A DNA stretch of 64,000 bases from Periplaneta americana (taxonomy: Eukaryota; Arthropoda; Insecta; Blattodea; Blattidae). The translations under genes were made by a program, and so were the position numbers. Location of the stretch: NCBI RefSeq assembly GCF_040183065.1, contig NC_091122.1, positions 80,291,455 through 80,355,454 of the forward strand. Reading direction: 5' to 3'. Each line of letters opens with the position of its first letter. Positions within the stretch are counted from its first letter, which is position 1. The notes below the pieces were generated by a model, which saw nothing but the letters and a program-made list of their open reading frames with translations, ran no database searches and was not told where the DNA came from. Shown one piece after another: positions 56,867-64,000 of the stretch.

Positions 56867-57835
56867 TTAAAATCTTGTCCACATACCATCAGCTTCTATT
56901 ACAGCTCTAAGTCGATCCGGCATGAATGTCACGAGATTGTGGAATAAGTTCTGATCCCCGGCGAGATCTTCCCAGGTGTCAACAACTTGATCCCACAATT
57001 CGTCTCGATTTCGAGGACGTCGGTGGGCATAAGTGGCTATCCTTCTCTTTTCCAATTCCGCCCATAAATTTTCGATGACATTCAAATCAGGTGACTTCGG
57101 AGGCAAATTAATGATTTCGATCTCGGATCTCCTTTGAAACCATCTTTGAATACTAGCGGCATAGTGCACGGGATGGTTACTCTGCTGGAACAGCAATGTT
57201 CCTTCGGAAAAACGTTCTCGGACGGAAGGAAGGAAAATATTTTCCAGAATGTGCTCGTAAGTTCCCGCATTAAACCGGCCATCAATGCGTTCTATAACGC
57301 CAGGTCCAACGTAAGACATCCACCCCCAACACGATATGCTAAAACGCCCCGATCTTTCACGTCGGTGCACATAGCGCTGATCATGTCGGAGACCATCCTC
57401 ACGATAGACACGGACGGGACCTTCGTAATCACTCGAGATGGTTGTTTCTTCGGAGAAAATTACATTTCTCCAATCGAAATCCACTCGATTGGTAGCGAAG
57501 GCAAGACGGTTGACAGCTTGTGCTTCCCCCAATATTTCCATTTGCGCATGCCCTCCGGCTCCTAATACCGCGGTTCCTCAACCTGCTGATCACAGTCTGT
57601 GAAGAACCGGGATCCAGTCGAACTGTCTCGAATAAGAGAGCATCCTCTTCCAATGAAGAAATCCGCGGACGCCCAGGAATAGGGCGATTTTTGACCTCCC
57701 CTGAATTTTGGTAACGATGAACCCCCTCGCGGCTGTGCTTCCAAGAACACCGACCAAACGGCCAGCAGATCTAGCCCCATATCCAGTCTCAACTAGAGCT
57801 ATAACTCGCTGTCTCATGTCACGTCGGTTCGCCAT
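56867..57835 (-). pseudogene. Tc1 transposase, frameshifted, catalytic residues altered
   Basis: ATG 57835 opens MANRRDMRQRVIALVETGYG, a paired-type DNA-binding helix. Frameshifts follow near 57750 and 57560 (segments VISRLRNRGIRSRRAC, then MEILGEAQAVNRLAFATNRV). The catalytic part (57500-56867) is continuous. It has DWRNVIFSEETTIS, where the usual SDE Asp is Glu, then LLFQQSNHPVHYAASIQRWF, where the usual QQDN Asp is Ser, and an intact SPDLNVIENLWAELEKR. Loss of the second Asp alone would abolish catalysis in the DD34E family. C-terminal YAHRRPRNRDELWDQVVDTW is normal. Confidence 0.88.
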
Positions 57836-58097
57836 TAAGATGAGAAATGAGGGATGACGAGAATACTTTAGTGTAGACATGACTATTTAACGTGATATAG
57901 AATTATTGAAATAAGGGTCATCTTGCACAGTAAGAGTTAATAAATGAACCCTAAATTAAATATTTAAATAACAGGATATAACAGGAAGTCCAATTGTTAC
58001 GAAACTAATCAAATTAAATGTAATCACATTAAGTAAACAAATCTCAAGTTATGACACTACATTGCTACAGCTAAATTGTAGGTTATTAACATAAGCA

Positions 58098-58170
58098 TTG
58101 AATAGGTCCGTGCTTATGCATTGGACGACAAAACCAAACATCGAAAGTTCGAATCTTGCCGAGGAATATA
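58098..58170 (+). mobile_element. tRNA-like fragment, weak
   Basis: TAGGTCCGTGCTTATGCATT and AAGTTCGAATCTTGCC could be degenerate A and B boxes. Too decayed to assign; likely a SINE head. Confidence 0.3.
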
Positions 58171-58239
58171 ACTTCTTCCTTTTTATAATGTAAATCAGAC
58201 TTCTAACTACATTCATATTTCTTACATTATTTATTAATA

Positions 58240-59180
58240 TTTATGGCCAACATTGAATTTGTAAAGAAAAGACTTTAGAAATCTCATATGGAATTTGTGG
58301 TCTGTAGTGACATAAACATAGATTATCTCTCGGCACTTTTCCGTAAAAGTAAATTAAATTCACTCCTTGAAACTGGAAACCTTAGTCGTAGTCATTTTCC
58401 CACCTGCATACAAGCTGAAGTAGCACAGCCATTGATAAATGTTTTGTACACAGAATTAGACTGACAGAACCTATTCGACAGAACCCATATTCAATGGCTT
58501 GTCTGAACATGATAAACAAATCCTAAGTGTTTCCAGTGTCACTGAACAATTTCAAAATATTAATTTAAAAACTAAAAAAGGGTCGTAAATGCTGTAGCCT
58601 ATGTAGTGATTATTTACATTTATGTCTACGAAATGAATCTTGGGAAAACGTATATAATACTGATACTACTGATATTAAGAGTAAATGTATTGAATTTGCA
58701 CTTAATTTCAGAATCACTTCAGTGGATGTTCTCCACTCAATGTTGTAAAAAAAAATTCAAAAGTAAAAACATGTAGATAACGCAGGGACTTAAAAATCTC
58801 ATGTATTAAAAAGAATCTATATGTAACGAGTTGCAATGTAATGATCCTCATATTCTTAAATACTACAAGAAGTACAGTGTAATTTATCAAAAATTATGAA
58901 AGAGGGAAATAGAATACATTTGAATAGAAAAGTACAAAATTCAGATAATGCAATTAAAGCTATTCGGAATATTATTAAAGTTAAACTTGTAGATATCCCA
59001 AGAAAGAAAATATTTTTTCATTAAAACCAGTGATTATAAAGTAGAGGATCCCAAATCTATTGTAAATTCTTTTAACGTCTTATAGTATATAGTAAAGAAA
59101 TATTATTGACAAATTAAACATTCAAGATTTTGCAAAATATACTGCAATTGGTAACTTAACAGATGCATTTAATAATTAGT
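58240..59180 (+). pseudogene. Decayed LINE ORF2 (endonuclease end to pre-RT)
   Basis: Recoverable segments: VVCSDINIDYLS (endonuclease GDxN-like motif), KLNSLLETGNLS, NGLSEHDKQILSVSSVTEQF (the SDHD-type end of the endonuclease), then NESWENVYNTDTTDIKSK and HLNRKVQNSDNAIKAIRNII, KTSDYKVEDPKSIVNSF-like. Many stops and frameshifts. The order matches the endonuclease-to-RT linker of insect Jockey/CR1-like LINEs. No RT domain follows; the copy is truncated at about 59180. Confidence 0.7.
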
Positions 59181-59384
59181 ATTAATATATGTAATTAGTC
59201 AATAACTGCAAAAGTGCTTTTTCATTCAATCATAACTTGAATAAAATTGAATGCACATTAAATGAAACACTATTGCAAACACGTAGATAAAATAGTTAAA
59301 ATTAATTGAAGGGGTGAGAATGAAATAATCCAAAGCCACACTTTTAACAAAAATTGTTTTTGTGCGAGTGCATTTCTTACACAT

Positions 59385-59640
59385 ATTCGATCCCAGGTGG
59401 TGACAGGATTTTTTCTCGTTACCAAACTTTCAGAACGGCCCCGAGGTTCACTCAGCCTCCTATAAAATTGAGTACCGGGTCTTTCCCGGGGGTAAAAGGC
59501 AGTCAGAGCGTGGTGCCGACCACACCACCTCATTCTAGTGCCGAGGTCATGAAAGCATGGGGTTCTACCTCCATGCCCCCCAAGTGCCTTCATGGCATGT
59601 TACAGGGATACCTTTACCTTTACCTTTATGGGAAAGCTAC
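59385..59640 (+). mobile_element. SINE with CTTTAC-repeat tail
   Basis: Starts with B box TTCGATCCCAGGTGG (head mostly missing). The body has AACGGCCCCGAGGTTCACTC and GAGTACCGGGTCTTTCCCGG, then GCATGGGGTTCTACCTCCAT. The tail is ACCTTTACCTTTACCTTTA. I recall this body and tail from other insects, but cannot verify that here. Confidence 0.8.
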
Positions 59641-59954
59641 TAATAAAATATTGTAATAATTACTCAACAAATGACATAACCTAAGGACTCTAAACCTTTA
59701 TAAAAGTGTGTCTGTGTTGCTTAGGAATATTTTTTAATTTCATTTTAATTGTTAGTTTTTAATATATATGCATTTACATTGTATGTATGTGTATGTATAA
59801 ATGCATTCATTAGATTAACGTTTATAATATTATAACTTGTAATTTTGTTTTGTCTGTGATCATTAACATTTAATCTGATGACTTTTTAAAACTCTATTTC
59901 AACGTTATTTAGCTATTTCAAAGTTATTTAGACAAAAAAAAAAATCGTTGTGTA

Positions 59955-60035
59955 GACGAGGAATCGAACTCGCACTCTTCTACACAACACGCAAATGTCT
60001 TAGCGTCTGAGCTATTGAAACGACACGAAAGTTTG
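59955..60035 (-). mobile_element. tRNA-like SINE head fragment
   Basis: In minus orientation CAATAGCTCAGACGCTAAGAC resembles an A box and GAGTTCGATTCCTCG a B box. CCA-side pairing is poor. A poly-A/T run lies on its 3' side. Confidence 0.5.
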
Positions 60036-61176
60036 GCTTTGTGTGCGGAGTGTCAATCTAGTCATGAAGGTCCATTGTCGATTTAACTACACGATTTATG
60101 TATATATTTATCTTTTATTTACGTTATATTATCATTTTTTTTTTTTTGCAGTTTTTGAAGTGAATTTCGGAACGATGCTAGTAACAAACCAAATAGCCTG
60201 AATTTAAGTAACTCAATATTCGTTATCTTGTGTATCAGTGCTCTGGTCTCTGATCATGCGCAGTGTCTTACATCTGAGACTTAGGAATATTCAATCGTCT
60301 CATCCTTTTCTAGGGAAACTGTACCTCATTCAAAATCCATTCACAAAATCGCATTCTTAATGCAGGGTCACCCGGTATAAGTTCTTGCACTACAGTAAAT
60401 TTATAGGGCTTTAACTTCAGTAATTTTGTAGCCGTTCGAACAGAGCAATAGCAAATTTCTATATTCTGAGAAAGACGTGGAAGTGATTTTCTAGGAGATC
60501 CTTCCAGAGCGTGTCCAATGTTATCTAGAGTTTCTTCTGTAAGTACTGTACGTGGTTTATTAGGTTTCTTATGAAGAAGACACCCCGTTTCACGTAATTT
60601 ATTTACGAATCTGTGAATCGTAGTTCGACCTGGAACTTGAACATTAGCAAATCTCTTTACGGCACTCGCAGATTCTGTACGAACGTATGAATAATAAATT
60701 AATACTTTTTTGGGGAACAGAATACCGGTACCCGAATTGAGCCATTTCACTTAATACGCACTGTATTGCGTCACCTAACAAACATGTGCCACGTTTGCAA
60801 GAGTTCAGCTCACAATGAAGCCTCGCGCGGCCTTGAGTCTCCCACCTCCTTGTCTTGAAACCTGTTCTGCTCTATGCTGTTCACCCAGTAGTTACAACAC
60901 CACCATTACCTAGTTCCATTGTAGTGTATATGATTCGCCTAGAACCAAACTTCACTTTCTCCAAATTATGAAATATGGGTTTAAGACATGTTTCAGTGCA
61001 GAATTTTACAGGTAATATGATAAACTTCTCGTTTGGAGTCACACTCCAATTTATCCGTCTTAATTTTAGTAATAAAATCACCATTTGGAGTCTAACTGCA
61101 CTAGTTTTTCGTTTTTCCTGAAAAATCAGATTTTGTGATAAGGTGCAGTTTGATTCTAGGCGATTCATATATTCAA

Positions 61177-61240
<64 letters not shown>
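61177..61240 (+). repeat. (ATT)n microsatellite
   Basis: About 21 units. Confidence 0.95.
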
Positions 61241-61241
<1 letters not shown>

Positions 61242-61863
61242 GTGTATAAAACATGCATAACTGTTCAATTTTTCCTTTCCTTATAATGATACAGCAGGCC
61301 ACGTTCTCCTTTCCATTAATTATTCCCGTGTTTTACATAAAGACATATTACGATGAATTGTTACCATATTAATAATGCAGCGACATGAAAAACTTTTAAT
61401 ACATGTCTGAAGGTGAATTAAAGTAGCAGACCAGTGGTCTTATACCAAGTCCAAGTGTCTGGGCATTAAGTTTAATAAATAATAATATAGGACGAATAGC
61501 GGGAGTTTAGACAATCACTGAACTTCATTATACCTAGGTATAATAGGAACAACGTAATATTTCTGCTTGTTGTGCTAGATCGAAAAAAATCACAGTATTT
61601 CCTATGAAAAATCTTTACGTCAGTCAACAGAAATCGGCTGCGTTCGTCCCAGTCACGTGACTCGTCCGTGTTTTGATGTTAATACCTCTCAGCAGCCTTC
61701 TGCGCACCTAAAAGCGTTCTCTATATTATACTAACTCTATGGTTAAAACCTAATAGCAATAAAATATTAAAATTTTATTTCGACACTGGCTTCCAAAATT
61801 CTGCAAAACTCTCGGGTGGACCGTATTGTTGTTAGCATTTTGACTGGAGGGGCATGAAAGAAC

Positions 61864-61925
<62 letters not shown>
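61864..61925 (+). repeat. (AAT)n microsatellite
   Basis: About 20 units. Confidence 0.95.
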
Positions 61926-64000
61926 CTATGACACCCAGACAGACAAGCCGGCTGCTGGCCTCACGTTCACATTCCGATAATTTTACACTACTGTAACAAA
62001 AAAAACTGAAAGCGTGTTGGGTCATGTTTTACTCAAGTTACAAGTTTAGAGATAAAAATTGTTTACTCAGTTAGAGCCTACTTCATTCTATAATTTCTTA
62101 CGGTATAATAAGTAGTTTTGCAAAGTGTAGAGACTGGGAAAACAATTTAATAAAATCATCCGAATCATACAGTTCATTTTATAAGCAATCTTGCAGGTCA
62201 CATTAAAAAAACTTAAGAATATTAACATTTCCTTATATTTGCTAGAACTCTTGTCGTACGTACGTAACAATTTTGCTCTATTAGGTTATTCTTTTAAGCT
62301 ACCCTTCTAGAAATAACTAAAAGGTTTTAAATTTAGCACACATAAGTTCTTTATTTTAGATTAAGTTACTAGAACGTAAGTCAAATTTTTTACGAAACAG
62401 TAGGATTTTACACATTCAGTTTAACTGATTTATGCCAACGAAATTTTTTTTACAGCTTCTCGACTCCAACCTTACTTATCGTCACGCCCACTTTTGTTTT
62501 AGCCGCTTATTTTAATGGCGGACGCTCTTTCAATTTCATTCAAACATGGCGGCGCAATGCCACTGCAGAGCTCTGGGCCACTGTATAATGTCTCTTCTAA
62601 CTCGTTGTACAGAACTTACATACAGGTTACAACAATCACCTTCACAATTGTGTTTTCTATGTATTTTCACTTGAATAAACAGGTACATTATTGTGAATAT
62701 GAACAATTAAATTTTAGTTAAGAATTACATAGACTACGGTATATATGGTTGAGGAACAAAGATCATGTTTCCATATTTTAATGCATATAAATCCCCATAA
62801 GTCCCATAACACCGGTTGTGGCGAACAAAGCGTATAATTCGTACGAAGCAAACATCGGTACATAGCCTAACGCTCTGTGTGGCCTTAGCATGAAATCCTG
62901 GGATGAAGTTTGATGTTTATTCTCACCACCAACAATCTTTCCTGCATACCCACTATAAAAATACTGGGGATTTATTTACAATTTTAAATTGATATATTGA
63001 TAATGTTATGCACTAAATCAAAATGACAGACTGGTAAGACTCATTAAACCAGAACTCTTCCTCAACATTAGTGGCTTGTCTGTATTTCTACTTACAGGGC
63101 CAACATTACATTGTTGACATAATTAAAGAGTTAATACTGAGGAAATTAAAAAAATAACAAAATCAATTATGATACTCCTATTGTGGATGTTACATAGGCT
63201 ATTTAAGAAAACGCCGCCATGGTGATCTAGTGGCCAGGGTGCTTAACTTATAATCATGTGGACCTGGACTGGCGTACTTATAAGAGTGCAAAAAACATGC
63301 TGGAGTAGTTCATATCGCCGCGCATCTCGCCGTATGGCGATTAGGAAACAAACTAACGATACGTAATGAGTAAAAATATGCTGAAGCCTTTCACCTCGCT
63401 ACGTATCGCTCTGTTCAGCGGTAATCCAACTAGTTTGATTTTTCAGGATGCAACTGCCTCAAACTAGCGCTCTGATTGGTTGGTTGTCGCATTGGAACGT
63501 CATGATTCTCTCCGTCTTCTCAATGTAAATGCACAATTGTGATACTGCTGGACGTGTTCAATAAGATTAAAAAAGAATGAGCCGGCGACAAAAGTCTAAG
63601 TTCCAGAAACAGAATAGTGCTCATGCCCGTCACCTTGAAGCTCCAGTTCACAAGATGTCACAATTAAACCACGCAAATGTGTTGTATTTTGTTCTAAAAT
63701 ATGTTATAAAATAAAACGAAGGGTTGATTTTAGCTGCATCAGGGCCCCTGAAGAGTGAAATAGCAATAAAATTGATAAAAACTAAATCTATCGAAACGGG
63801 GTTCAAAATTTATCGAAACGAGAAAGCTACGTAATACGCAGGATTAAAACATGAGCCATTGTAGCGCAGGTGGCTTAAGCATGAGTTTAAACCAGATAGC
63901 ATTGGTTGTCCGTTAGTCTTAATTTTTTTTTTACATTACAAATTTACCTTCATAAGTTTTTATATGCATAATTTACACAAGCATCAAGTGGCGACATCGC

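Larger units (their letters stand above)
56302..60321 (-). mobile_element. Tc1-type element nested in the mariner-like transposase gene
   Basis: Ends CAGTTACCCTTAAAAAGAAT then GAGACGATT, and complement with several differences, are flanked by TA (56300-56301, 60322-60323). The transposase lies near the left end. The remaining ~2.4 kb contains LINE and SINE debris, so the original element was probably about 1.6 kb before further insertions. Confidence 0.78.
55685..60750 (-). pseudogene. Mariner-like transposase, split in two by insertion
   Basis: The N-terminal half (60750-60322) has YYSYVRTESASAVKRFANVQ, PGRTTIHRFVNKLRETG and KSLPRLSQNIEICYCSVRTA, two helix-turn-helix units of the DUF4817 type. 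It ends …FCEWILNEV at a TA. The C-terminal half starts at 56299, across the nested element, with DGQMDPNLIFFSDELWFHLS (first Asp). It goes on to HDQKIGVWCAISGESIIGT, FQLDSATAHTAN (second Asp) and PNLTSCDFYLWG (third Asp), then a C-terminal tail to about 55690. Removing the insertion and one TA makes the two halves join in one frame. Additional stops and frameshifts near 56170 and 55915 show independent decay. The active enzyme class would be DDD mariner-like. Confidence 0.85.
55424..60888 (-). mobile_element. Mariner-like element split by a nested Tc1 element
   Basis: Ends CTGGGTGAACAGTATAGAGC with AGAACAG following, and the complement with one difference, are flanked by TA (55422-55423 and 60889-60890). 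Without the nested 4020-bp element and its TA it would be about 1.4 kb, a normal mariner length. The left interior has a diverged tandem repeat of a GTAAGTTATTTCTAACA...CTCACATTA(T/C)CAAGCCA segment at 55546-55695. Confidence 0.85.
60889..64000. other. Noncoding stretch with two AAT/ATT microsatellites
   Basis: No gene or transposon ends were recognised. A possible degenerate tRNA-like head (GCCGCCATGGTGATCTAGTG) lies at 63213-63270, without a convincing B box. Confidence 0.3.

Noticed and set aside
57134-57565. 143-residue plus-strand open frame
   Set aside because: It is the antisense shadow of the Tc1 transposase catalytic region, with no motif of its own.
56583-60035. Functional tRNA genes
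   Set aside because: A- and B-box-like sequences are present, but cloverleaf pairing and acceptor stems are poor, so SINE heads or tRNA pseudogenes fit better.
60881-61258. 125-residue frame with a long Asn run
   Set aside because: It is generated by the ATT microsatellite on the opposite strand.
1-64000. Bacterial-type systems (operons, CRISPR, prophage)
   Set aside because: AT-rich composition, spliced genes, SINEs, LINEs and microsatellites show animal nuclear DNA; no prokaryotic gene organisation is present.

Overview
This is a eukaryotic, AT-rich, intron-bearing nuclear window, very probably from an insect. The best guess is a blattodean (cockroach or termite), and Periplaneta-like is my first thought. 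That guess rests on recalling the tRNA-headed SINE with the gattcgaacccgggccacc head, the GTCGTTAAATA-type SINE tails and the LINE 3' end seen here. It is recognition from memory, not a database result. I see no bacterial genes, no CRISPR array, no rRNA and no complete host protein-coding gene. Nearly all recognisable coding sequence belongs to transposable elements (TEs), most of them broken.

Layout. 1-5.4 kb: a TTAA-flanked inverted-repeat element holding a Tc1/mariner miniature element, a decayed mariner, an inverted-repeat element and a SINE fragment. 7.1-11.0 kb: two hAT elements with perfect 8-bp target-site duplications (TSDs); the first carries a nested P-like element. 11.8-13.9 kb: two more hAT-type elements. 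17.6-18.1 kb: an unrecognised decayed coding stretch. 19.5-22.7 kb: a SINE, then a minus-strand LINE interrupted by two SINEs and a 185-bp retro-insertion. 26.9 kb: a mariner-like remnant. 32.3-34.1 kb: two related Harbinger-type MITEs. 34.3-41.9 kb: Harbinger-type termini enclosing transposase exons in opposite orientations, a three-exon Myb/SANT-like remnant and several MITEs. 41.9-45.8 kb: a near-complete two-gene Harbinger transposon (MADF-BESS protein on +, DDE nuclease on -) whose exons interleave. 45.9-47.4 kb: a second P-like element that keeps a THAP-type exon. 48.2-53.3 kb: a LINE inserted into a ~63-bp minisatellite and itself hit by a MITE, a SINE and a Tip100-type hAT that carries another SINE. 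55.4-60.9 kb: a mariner-like element whose transposase is split by a Tc1 element, which holds LINE and SINE debris.

How it fits together. Two-protein logic is visible only in the Harbinger element, where this class uses a DNA-binding partner plus a DDE nuclease. Elsewhere the genes are isolated transposase pieces. The useful information is the nesting order, because exact TSDs (TA, TTA/TAA, 7-8 bp, 9-15 bp) let many insertions be placed in relative time. Stretches between these elements show only AT-rich noncoding sequence and microsatellites, and could be intergenic or intronic.
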